Shown piece by piece: positions 23,519-29,264 of a DNA stretch of 32,163 nt. Origin of the DNA: an uncultured Oscillospiraceae bacterium (lineage in GTDB: Bacteria; Bacillota; Clostridia; Oscillospirales; Oscillospiraceae). The first letter of the stretch is position 1; every line of letters begins with the position of its first letter. A model generated the notes under the pieces. That model did not search any database. It was not told the origin of the DNA and was given only the letters and a program-made list of their open reading frames with translations. Made by a program: the position numbers and the translations under genes. The stretch lies in assembly GCA_934623575.1 (NCBI GenBank), contig CAKTVL010000019.1, positions 1 to 32,163 on the forward strand. The letters are read 5' to 3'.

Positions 23519-23982
23519 TGCTTCAGCAGACCTCCGATCAGACGCATAACGCAGAACAGAAACAGGCCGAACAGCGCGGTACCGGCGATCCACTCCCAGT
23601 CCATACCGGCAAGGCCGGGGACATACTGAGTGGAAGTGGCGAGGACGTTGCCGTCCGTGTCCATCTCCTGTACGGTCATGGTCTTACGTTCATACACACC
23701 GAGCACTTTCGTGACTACCTGAGCCATCGTGCTGCTATCTCCATCAGGCGGTACAGACGCCACGTCATCCAGGGACGATACAGAAAACGTCCGATACGCC
23801 GTATCCAGCGACAGGACAGGTGATACAGCTTCCGCAGGATCCGGAACGGCGTCCGGAGCAGAAACCGCAGCAGGCGTTTCAGAGTTCGGAACATCGGGCA
23901 TTTCCTCACTTTCTTCGGTAGCATACACGGGGGTGATCAGAAGCAGGCAGAGGGTACAGGCCAGAAGCAGCGCACGCCTCAC
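23515..23982 (-). CDS. Secreted/anchored phage protein with signal peptide and C-terminal helix
   Basis: This 155-residue protein has a signal peptide (RRALLLACTLCLLLITPVYA, likely cut before TEESEE), an acidic and Pro-rich region (about residues 22-55), a middle segment with VYERKTMTVQEMDTDGN, and a C-terminal membrane helix (WIAGTALFGLFLFCVMRLIGGLL). The start is GTG 23982, overlapping the previous stop as GTGA, with AAGGTGAT upstream. The layout suits a minor virion or envelope-exposed protein. I recognise no family. Confidence 0.8.
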   Translation of the reverse strand: MRRALLLACTLCLLLITPVYATEESEEMPDVPNSETPAAVSAPDAVPDPAEAVSPVLSLDTAYRTFSVSSLDDVASVPPDGDSSTMAQVVTKVLGVYERKTMTVQEMDTDGNVLATSTQYVPGLAGMDWEWIAGTALFGLFLFCVMRLIGGLLKQ

Positions 23983-24212
23983 AGTTCATCACCTTTCCTT
24001 TCGTCAGAAATTTTGGGATTCCGGCTCTGGCCGGAGCGATAACCGGTACCACCGCCGCCAAAGGCGGCATGGAACACAAAGATAGAAATGCGGATCACAA
24101 GGACGGCCAGCAGCATAGCGCCGCAACTTACGCCGAGGCCGGGGATCGTCACATCGGTAAAGAGTCTCCAGATGGGGGCGATCAGACTTTGGATAATGGT
24201 GAGCGCGACCAT
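23979..24212 (-). CDS. Small phage membrane protein
   Basis: This 77-residue protein has a central membrane helix (CGAMLLAVLVIRISIFVF), a Gly-rich hinge GGGGTG and a hydrophilic charged tail. The ribosome-binding site AGGAGGTG overlaps the stop codon of the upstream gene, and its own stop overlaps the next start. It is probably a minor coat or assembly protein; no family is recognised. Confidence 0.78.
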   Translation of the reverse strand: MVALTIIQSLIAPIWRLFTDVTIPGLGVSCGAMLLAVLVIRISIFVFHAAFGGGGTGYRSGQSRNPKISDERKGDEL

Positions 24213-24224
24213 GGCGGCACCTCC

Positions 24225-24365
24225 TTACAGGAATGGGATCATATCGATGATCTTTGCGATCAGCTTGATGACGGCGATCAGGAGCAGGATACAGAAGGCG
24301 CCAAAGACAATAGAGTCCAGAGGGGGCGGGAGCCAGGCGAAGAACAGCTTGAGCACTTCGAACAC
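24225..24365 (-). CDS. Very small phage membrane protein, GTG start
   Basis: This 46-residue protein has the sequence pattern FEVLKLFFAWLPPPLDS, followed by a helix SIVFGAFCILLLIAVIKLI and a short amphipathic end. The start is GTG 24365 behind GAGGTGATA, which overlaps the stop of the adhesin gene. It has the size and shape of pVII/pIX-type minor coat proteins (inference). Confidence 0.72.
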   Translation of the reverse strand: MFEVLKLFFAWLPPPLDSIVFGAFCILLLIAVIKLIAKIIDMIPFL

Positions 24366-24376
24366 GGAGTATCACC

Positions 24377-26356
24377 TCACGATCTGATGATGTTGATCAC
24401 GCCGATCAGCACGACCAGCGCGGTACCGAAAAACAGGAGCGAGCGCAGCTCTACAGGCAGGGCCAGCAGCACACCGGAGAAGAACGCGAACACGGCGGCG
24501 ACACCATCCGGCAGGGCGGTGACGGAGCCGTCCTCTCCCTTCTGGGCAAAGTCGAACAGGCGGGAGTCCTTCAGGCCGGAGAAGAAGCCGCTGATGCCGG
24601 AGATGACCACGGAGCTGAGCAAGTCGAAGAAAAAGGAAAGCAGCTCTTTTACCAGGTCCAGGATCGCACCCAGGATGTCAGTGATGAAACCCAGCAGGGC
24701 TTCCAGCAGAGAGGAAAGGACATCGGCAACGGTATCTTTGGTGGATGTCCAGAAGTTATTGCCGCCGGATCCGGAAAAGAGGTTGTCCAGCTTGTCACCA
24801 AGCCAGATCTTGAACTCCTGCAGCCATGCGAGGATGGAGCTGCTGCCGGAGACATCCGGGGGCGGAGCGCCGGTATCGGTGTACCACTGTTCGCCGCAGA
24901 CGGAGCACTGGTAGAGCGTATGGCCTTGGGTGGCCACGGTGCCATCCGAGTTATAGACCATGTTGACGTGCTCGATGACCTTCCAGTCGTGGCCTTTGGC
25001 GGCGAGGATCTGCTCGTAGGTCTCACCGCACTTGGAGCAGGTGTAGCTGGCATGGCCGCCCTCCAAGCAGGTGGGAGCCGTGTCAATGGTCTCCTGCCAG
25101 TCGTGCTTGCAGGTGGTGGGGGTATCGGGAGTAGAGGGCGTATTCTTGATGACGTACTGGTAGCTGTTGGTGACGTTGTTGTTGGTGATGGTCATGCAAT
25201 CGTCGCCAAACTGCACCGTGACGGTGGTGCCGTCCTCCAGCGTGATGAAGTAAGTGCGGGACTGGTAATCGTAAGACCACTTCTGCATAACGTAGGTGGT
25301 GTTAGTGGTCATGTCGTAGTAGTTATTAGTGGTCTCGTTGATGATGGTCGTGTTGTTGTAGTAGTTGTTGGTGACGCTGTCGTAGTAGTCGCCGTTGAAG
25401 TTGTTCACGCGGGTGTTGATGTAGTAGTTGTTGGTGATCACCGGTTGGTCAGCAGGAACAATAGAAAAAACAGGGGTGTAAACATCAACAACGCCGCCCT
25501 TTAAGGAAACTGCGTGGCCAAACGATGATGACCCTGGGCAAAAAACAGAAACAGTCTCCCCAACAGAACGTGAACCAGTATCTTCCGAAGACCAGTTTGA
25601 GGAATCAGAGTACCGAGAATCTGTAGTTTCGCCACTCTTTGGATTTTTCAAAACCGAACAAGTCCAATGCACAGAATCCAACCGACGATAATAACCAGAA
25701 ATAGGGCATGAGAATTTCGCGCTTAATACATCGCAATAATAGTTTGTTTGTGACTGATAACTAAAAGAAAATTCAAGGCATGAGCCAGAAGCGGAACAAC
25801 GCGCAAAATCGGAATATTTGCGAGACAAACCGGTAGTAATATTGAAAGTCTGAGACGCAGAGCCAAACACCCCTTTACCATAAACGGCGTCGCTCCACCG
25901 CGGCTGCCAGAGCAGCGTGCCGGCGCTGTCGTAGCCGCTGGCCGGCAGGGTAGAAACGTAGTCGGTGTAGGCGTCGGACAGGCTATCCGCCGTCAGGCCG
26001 GACGCGACAAATTCCTTGTGGCAGTACTTACACTTCGCACGGACAGCATAGGTGCCGTCTTTGCCTTCGGAGACCTTGATGTAGTCATGCTCGTCAGCGT
26101 GGTGCCAGTGATCATCTGATGCGTCACAAACCTGACCACATAGACCGGCAGCAATATTAGTGACCCAACTTCCCAACGGAAGATCTGCCACGGTAACACC
26201 GTCAGATCGATTCATAACACCATGAAGCCAAGAGACCCACCAGCCGGCTTTTGCACCGGGATCCGAAGATACATCGGCGGAAGCAGTAATGCAGATATTG
26301 GCAGATAGTGTTGCAACGGTCAGCAGAACTGCTATAATACGCTTAAGAGGCTTCAA
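24377..26356 (-). CDS. Large secreted, membrane-anchored phage protein (pIII-like adsorption protein)
   Basis: This 659-residue protein has an N-terminal signal peptide (cut after ASA, about residue 27), several CxxC pairs that could bind metal or form disulfides (109-112, 440-443, 484-487), an Asn/Tyr-rich block with repeated NNYY (309-347), coil-forming hydrophobic segments (about 545-600) and a C-terminal helix (LLFFGTALVVLIGVINII) ending at the last residue. This is the layout of a filamentous-phage pIII: exported, anchored by its tail, and displayed at the virion tip for host binding. I favour the TTG start at 26356 because GGTGGTGA lies 5 bases upstream; starts up to 26371 are possible. 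Residues of about 155-305 are encoded by notably AT-richer DNA. Confidence 0.82.
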   Translation of the reverse strand: MKPLKRIIAVLLTVATLSANICITASADVSSDPGAKAGWWVSWLHGVMNRSDGVTVADLPLGSWVTNIAAGLCGQVCDASDDHWHHADEHDYIKVSEGKDGTYAVRAKCKYCHKEFVASGLTADSLSDAYTDYVSTLPASGYDSAGTLLWQPRWSDAVYGKGVFGSASQTFNITTGLSRKYSDFARCSASGSCLEFSFSYQSQTNYYCDVLSAKFSCPISGYYRRLDSVHWTCSVLKNPKSGETTDSRYSDSSNWSSEDTGSRSVGETVSVFCPGSSSFGHAVSLKGGVVDVYTPVFSIVPADQPVITNNYYINTRVNNFNGDYYDSVTNNYYNNTTIINETTNNYYDMTTNTTYVMQKWSYDYQSRTYFITLEDGTTVTVQFGDDCMTITNNNVTNSYQYVIKNTPSTPDTPTTCKHDWQETIDTAPTCLEGGHASYTCSKCGETYEQILAAKGHDWKVIEHVNMVYNSDGTVATQGHTLYQCSVCGEQWYTDTGAPPPDVSGSSSILAWLQEFKIWLGDKLDNLFSGSGGNNFWTSTKDTVADVLSSLLEALLGFITDILGAILDLVKELLSFFFDLLSSVVISGISGFFSGLKDSRLFDFAQKGEDGSVTALPDGVAAVFAFFSGVLLALPVELRSLLFFGTALVVLIGVINIIRS

Positions 26357-26382
26357 AAAAATCACCACCAAGGAGGAGAATT

Positions 26383-26550
26383 ATGGGTATCGAAAGAACG
26401 GCGGACATAGCAGCATCCCTCACGGTAACGCTTGTTGATGTGGGATTGCGTATCTTAGTCTGGTACATCGTGTACCGACTGGCGAAGAAGCTGGTCACAT
26501 ACACTTTAGACCACTACTTCTTCCTGAAAAAGACAAACAAAGAGGACTGA
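26383..26550 (+). CDS. Small antisense-strand phage membrane protein
   Basis: This 55-residue protein is the only plus-strand gene I find in the phage. The ribosome-binding site AAGGAGGAG lies 5 bases before ATG 26383, among the best in the window. A membrane helix (VTLVDVGLRILVWYIVY) is followed by a basic stretch and a KKTNKED tail. Its start lies only 26 bases from the divergent adhesin start, and a terminator follows at once. It is a single-gene unit of unknown role, for example superinfection exclusion, regulation of release, or a minor virion part. Confidence 0.72.
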   Translation: MGIERTADIAASLTVTLVDVGLRILVWYIVYRLAKKLVTYTLDHYFFLKKTNKED

Positions 26551-26554
26551 CCCC

Positions 26555-26582
26555 AACTCCCCCGCCACGGCGGGGGAGTTTT
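26555..26582 (+). terminator. Terminator of the 55-residue plus-strand gene
   Basis: AACTCCCCCGCC pairs with GGCGGGGGAGTT (11-12 bp, tiny loop), followed by TT. It begins 4 bases after the stop at 26550. Confidence 0.75.
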
Positions 26583-26811
26583 ACTGTGCTTTCCGCTGCC
26601 TGATCCGGGAGATGACTTCACGGACAGCCACAATGAAGCCCTGGACGTGGAGAATGAGCAGCAGCAGGAACAGCACAACGGCCAGCAGCCTGAGCGCCGG
26701 TACAGCAGCCGTAGCCATGATACGGAGCAGGGAGAGGGCGGCGAGGAACAGAGCGCAGGCATAAGAGGAAAGAAATACGCAAAAGGAAGTTATCCGGATG
26801 ATTTTCTTCAT
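26581..26811 (-). CDS. Small phage protein with two hydrophobic segments
   Basis: This 76-residue protein has two membrane helices (about residues 7-28 and 40-62, the second LRLLAVVLFLLLLILHV) and a basic tail REVISRIRQRKAQ. The ribosome-binding site GGAGG lies 5 bases before ATG 26811. It starts 19 bases after the 3' end of the tRNA-Gln gene, so the two share a transcript unless separated by RNA processing. The family is unknown. Confidence 0.75.
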   Translation of the reverse strand: MKKIIRITSFCVFLSSYACALFLAALSLLRIMATAAVPALRLLAVVLFLLLLILHVQGFIVAVREVISRIRQRKAQ

Positions 26812-26830
26812 TACTGACCTCCAAAAGAAG

Positions 26831-26904
26831 TGGTTGCGGGGAGAGGAGTCGAACCTCTATTACCGGAGTCAGAGTCCGGCCTGTTACCATTACAGCACCC
26901 CGCT
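26831..26904 (-). tRNA. tRNA-Gln (anticodon CUG) inside the phage
   Basis: A complete 74-base tRNA folds on the minus strand: D stem CTGT/ACAG, anticodon stem CCGGA/TCCGG with loop CTCTGAC (anticodon CTG, reading CAG), variable loop TAAT, T stem AGAGG/CCTCT with loop TTCGACT, and encoded CCA. The acceptor AGCGGGG/CCCCGCA pairs at six of seven positions; the first pair is A1-A72. Bacterial tRNA-Gln normally has a weak U1-A72 pair, so this is a modest deviation. It lies between phage genes in the same direction. A 10-bp hairpin (26912-26943) stands just upstream. Confidence 0.92.
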
Positions 26905-26911
26905 ATAGGGT

Positions 26912-26943
26912 GGGGCGGGCGAAAGAGGTAAAACGCCCGCCCC
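26912..26943 (-). other. Hairpin just upstream of tRNA-Gln
   Basis: GGGGCGGGCG (26912-26921) pairs perfectly with 26934-26943 around a 12-base A-rich loop. It lies 7 bases from the 5' end of the tRNA and 12 bases after the stop of the DUF3846-like gene. It could be a processing or weak termination signal. Confidence 0.6.
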
Positions 26944-26955
26944 GACGGAAAGAGA

Positions 26956-27309
26956 TCAAATGCCAAAACAGGAACGCAGAAACGCAAGCTGATAGTCGCT
27001 CAGGCCGACCAGATCCGGCTCGCCGTCACGGTTGCCTTCGGCGGCAAGGATCACGTTGCCCATGATCGTATCACCATACCACAGGGAGCCGAATTTGTTG
27101 ACTCTGACGGAAGCGCGGAACCAGAAGGATTCATCTACTACCATCACGACATCTTCGGGCAGCAACAGGCCGGTAGGAACATGGACGATCTCGATGCAAT
27201 CGCAGCCAATGGCCGTATACATACCACGCAGCAGGTCGGCAGGATCCAGCGTAAGGATCTCCGGCGCGGGATCAGGGCCTTGGTGGATAAGGACGAAGGT
27301 TTCTTTCAT
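26956..27309 (-). CDS. DUF3846-like protein of the phage
   Basis: This 117-residue soluble protein matches the pattern I associate with DUF3846: an N-terminal strand, then AIGCDCIEIVHVP, VVMVVDES, an Asn-containing segment VNKFGSLWYGD and IMGNVILAAE. DUF3846 proteins occur on plasmids and phages and have no established function. ATG 27309 overlaps the stop of the replication gene by four bases (ATGA), so the two are translationally coupled. A role in replication control or in counteracting host functions is only a guess. Confidence 0.7.
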   Translation of the reverse strand: MKETFVLIHQGPDPAPEILTLDPADLLRGMYTAIGCDCIEIVHVPTGLLLPEDVVMVVDESFWFRASVRVNKFGSLWYGDTIMGNVILAAEGNRDGEPDLVGLSDYQLAFLRSCFGI

Positions 27310-28160
27310 TTGTAGCCCTCCATTTTCATTTGTTCATAGTACGGATCGATAGTCGAGGGATCAAACGTTTCGCAGGGGGACAGCGGAGCCGGATTCAGAG
27401 GGATCTCATCATATTCCGCACCATCCCAGATATAGGGGAAATACCATGCAGCGTCCTGCACCATACCGACCTTGCAGAAATCATAATCGCGGGTACAGAA
27501 GGCGTCCAACTGCTGCTGGAAGAGGTAGACATCCGAGGCGTGCTCTGCGCGCTTCAGAGGGCGGCTATGAAAATACAGGTGCTTGCCTACATCGCCGGAT
27601 CTGCGCGCCACATCCTTGCTTATGTATTTTGTGACGTAGTAGGCGGTGGCCACCTTGTCGCGGATGGGCGCGAGGGAGCAGAAGCCGAAGGAACGCTGAT
27701 AGTCCGGCCAGTTGAGAAAACCGCCGTCGATGAGCTTCTGGGGCTCCGGATAGCGGAACGGCCGAAGTGCCGAGGGCGGCAGGCCATAGATAAGGCCGTG
27801 GATATGCCATGCGCCATCCTTGTGACGTTCCGGCACCAACAGGACTTGAAAAGAAGCATTGTACTTCTTGCGCTTGTCCCGGATGAACTGCATGAGCCGC
27901 TTTGCATAGCGGTCCAAGTTGTAGCGATCCGCAAGGCGCTCATCCAGCGTGCCGGTAAAGAAGTAGTCCCACGGATTACAGAGCGCATATTGCAGCACCA
28001 TGGAGCGTGCACGGCTGAAAGAGTTGTCCAGTTTTACTTCATAGTGCTGCGCTTCCTCACGGAGGCGAGCGAACTCCGGATCGCGCTGGCCTTTGAACGC
28101 TACGACCTTGTAGATCTCATCGGTATAACGGTGTATGGAGTACACCGGGGAAACCGCCAT
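27306..28160 (-). CDS. Rolling-circle replication initiator (HUH endonuclease)
   Basis: This 284-residue phage replication protein carries the HUH metal-binding motif WHIHG (His119, His121) preceded by the strand FQVLLVPERHKDG, and a tyrosine motif AYYVTKYISKDV (Tyr174/175 and Tyr179, Lys178) that supplies the nucleophile nicking the origin. This fits replication proteins of Gram-positive inoviruses and related plasmids. The start ATG 28160 follows GGAAGGTG. It lies downstream of the small OB-like protein gene and is coupled to the DUF3846-like gene. The 126-base gap before it (28161-28286) holds an 11-bp hairpin that could be the nick site. Confidence 0.88.
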   Translation of the reverse strand: MAVSPVYSIHRYTDEIYKVVAFKGQRDPEFARLREEAQHYEVKLDNSFSRARSMVLQYALCNPWDYFFTGTLDERLADRYNLDRYAKRLMQFIRDKRKKYNASFQVLLVPERHKDGAWHIHGLIYGLPPSALRPFRYPEPQKLIDGGFLNWPDYQRSFGFCSLAPIRDKVATAYYVTKYISKDVARRSGDVGKHLYFHSRPLKRAEHASDVYLFQQQLDAFCTRDYDFCKVGMVQDAAWYFPYIWDGAEYDEIPLNPAPLSPCETFDPSTIDPYYEQMKMEGYK

Positions 28161-28202
28161 ATTCCAACACCTTCCCGCAAAACGTTATGGAGTCAAGTGC
28201 CC

Positions 28203-28229
28203 TCAGACGGAGACTTGTTCTCCGCCTGA
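28203..28229. other. Hairpin upstream of the replication gene (candidate nick site or origin)
   Basis: TCAGACGGAGA (28203-28213) and TCTCCGCCTGA (28219-28229) form an 11-position stem (one G-U on the minus strand) with a 5-base loop. It lies in the only gap near rep, where a rolling-circle origin might be expected. Confidence 0.45.
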
Positions 28230-28286
28230 AAACGACCTCGACACAGCATATCTCACGACGTTCTGCGGCAAGGTGAAGGTTTGGAT

Positions 28287-28517
28287 TTACGCCTTGATCA
28301 TGTCAACGACGCTGCCGCCACGGCCACGGAACACGAACACGACGTCACCGACCTGCGGTGTGTAGGAGATGTCACACATCTTCTTTTCAGAGAGAAACAC
28401 GCGCTCAGGCTCACCGCCTGTACCGGTGGGGACAAGGTAGACATATGTGCCGTGGATCTCCTGCCCATCATCACCGACGAAGGCCGCATCGGCCAATCTG
28501 AGGATCTTCATTCCCAT
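28287..28517 (-). CDS. Small beta-rich phage protein, possibly ssDNA-binding
   Basis: This 76-residue protein alternates short strands and turns (GTYVYLVP, ERVFLSEKKM, VGDVVFVFRGRGGSV), which would suit an OB-like fold such as the gene V ssDNA-binding proteins of filamentous phages. Its position directly ahead of the rolling-circle initiator fits that role, but no family-specific motif is visible. The ribosome-binding site AGGAGGT lies 7 bases before ATG 28517. It is the first gene inside the right end of the element. Confidence 0.65.
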   Translation of the reverse strand: MGMKILRLADAAFVGDDGQEIHGTYVYLVPTGTGGEPERVFLSEKKMCDISYTPQVGDVVFVFRGRGGSVVDMIKA

Positions 28518-28540
28518 TGCTTTTACCTCCTAAAAAAATG

Positions 28541-28577
28541 ACTGCGAAAGGCGGGATGACCTCTCGCAATCATTATC
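28541..28577 (-). terminator. Terminator at the right end of the phage
   Basis: On the minus strand TGATTGCGAGAGG pairs with CCTTTCGCAGTCA (13 bp, two G-U) and is followed by TTTTTTT. It overlaps the right inverted sequence (28561-28577). In a circular phage genome this would stop transcripts coming through the transposase gene before they re-enter the replication genes. Confidence 0.75.
28561..28577 (-). repeat. Right inverted terminal sequence
   Basis: Its reverse complement GATAATGATTGCGAGAG matches the left sequence 21016-21032 at 14 of 17 positions. It lies 9 bases inside the right direct repeat. Because it is also a terminator arm, the match could be partly coincidental. Confidence 0.45.
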
Positions 28578-28586
28578 AGGCTTCAC

Positions 28587-28604
28587 GGACCAAAAAAATT
28601 TGAA
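28587..28604 (+). repeat. Right 18-bp direct repeat (putative attR)
   Basis: GGACCAAAAAAATTTGAA, identical to 20991-21008. Outside it the host tRNA-Arg promoter begins 19 bases downstream. Confidence 0.75.
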
Positions 28605-28622
28605 GAAAAATAGATTTTCCTC

Positions 28623-28651
28623 TTGCATTCTGCGGCACGATGTGCTAATAT
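28623..28651 (+). promoter_or_regulatory. Promoter of tRNA-Arg
   Basis: TTGCAT (28623-28628), a 17-base spacer and TAATAT (28646-28651) lie 22 bases before the tRNA. The phage insertion ends just upstream and leaves this promoter whole. Confidence 0.7.
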
Positions 28652-28673
28652 AAATAAGCTGTCTGATAGACAT

Positions 28674-28750
28674 GCGCCGTTAGCTCAGCTGGATAGAGCG
28701 TCTGGCTACGGACCAGAAGGCCGGGGGTTCGAATCCCTCACGGCGTACCA
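28674..28750 (+). tRNA. tRNA-Arg (anticodon ACG)
   Basis: A complete 77-base tRNA: acceptor GCGCCGT/ACGGCGT (G1-U72 at the end), anticodon stem TCTGG/CCAGA with loop CTACGGA (anticodon ACG, reading CGU/CGC/CGA after A-to-I editing), T loop TTCGAAT, and encoded CCA. It has its own promoter and terminator. Confidence 0.95.
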
Positions 28751-28793
28751 AAAGTCCTCGAAATCGCCTGATTTCGAGGACTTTTGCTTTTCA
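28750..28793 (+). terminator. Terminator of tRNA-Arg
   Basis: A 15-bp perfect stem (28751-28765 with 28770-28784) with a 4-base loop is followed by TTTTGCTTTT. Confidence 0.85.
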
Positions 28794-28866
28794 TAAGTTC
28801 CTATTTTTAGATGCCATTTTTTTCTGACCCAAACGCTGACCCCAACGGGACGGGGAGCGGAAAGGT

Positions 28867-29040
28867 CTATACCGCACGGGATAGGATGTTCCCCATCGTT
28901 TGCGCTGCCTTGAGTTGGGCGTCCGTTGTGACGTGGGCGTAGGTGTCCAGCGTGAAGCATACATCGTTCTTTCGTCAGCAGTCTTACAAAGGCATGGCGC
29001 AGTACCAAAATTCCTGCGAACACAGCGCCCGCTACCCACA
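28867..29040 (-). pseudogene. Remnant of a tyrosine-type phage integrase
   Basis: On the minus strand, 28965-28867 encodes DVCFTLDTYAHVTTDAQLK and AAQTMGNILSRAV then a stop, matching the conserved C-terminus of Tn916-like tyrosine integrases, including the nucleophile Tyr in LDTYAHV. Just upstream, in another frame, 29002-28976 encodes LRHAFVRLL, resembling the LRH box with its catalytic Arg. Between them about 25 codons of the normal protein are missing and the frame has shifted. The rest of the gene is gone. It points towards the 3' end of tRNA-Arg, the usual place for an integrase of an element that integrated in that tRNA. I see no gene in 29041-29264. Confidence 0.75.
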
Positions 29041-29264
29041 GGAAAGAGTCTGTGTTACAATGTCATACACAGTATACGCCGTGTGGGGGAATACCAGCAG
29101 TGCCTGACAGCTGTCCAGCCGGTAATAGGTAAATGCGGGAGCCTCTACCTTTGCCGGGATGCAGCAAGATAGCCCCGCAGATGTACCGGCAGATCCGTTA
29201 TGCCATCAATCAGGCATAAGACCCTGCTCGGACATTTCACCTCTTTTCATCGTAACTTGTTTCG

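Larger units (their letters stand above)
20991..28604 (-). mobile_element. Integrated filamentous phage (inovirus) prophage, about 7.6 kb
   Basis: The element is bounded by an exact 18-base direct repeat and has the size and content of a filamentous phage: Zot/pI ATPase, HUH rolling-circle initiator, possible ssDNA-binding protein, tiny membrane proteins with a likely major coat protein, and a large secreted adhesin with a C-terminal anchor. All genes but one lie on the minus strand. An IS30-family transposase sits at the left end and is the only recombinase in the element. A tRNA-Gln is carried inside. All genes look intact except for the start codon of the likely coat gene. It separates the phn operon from tRNA-Arg, with the right end 19 bases before the tRNA promoter. 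Inovirus identity rests on Zot plus Rep plus gene layout. Confidence 0.85.

Noticed and set aside
28706..29039. Minus-strand frames of 82-105 residues over tRNA-Arg and downstream
   Set aside because: They read through the tRNA (ending in the typical false peptide RDSNPRPSGP) or out of frame across the integrase remnant.
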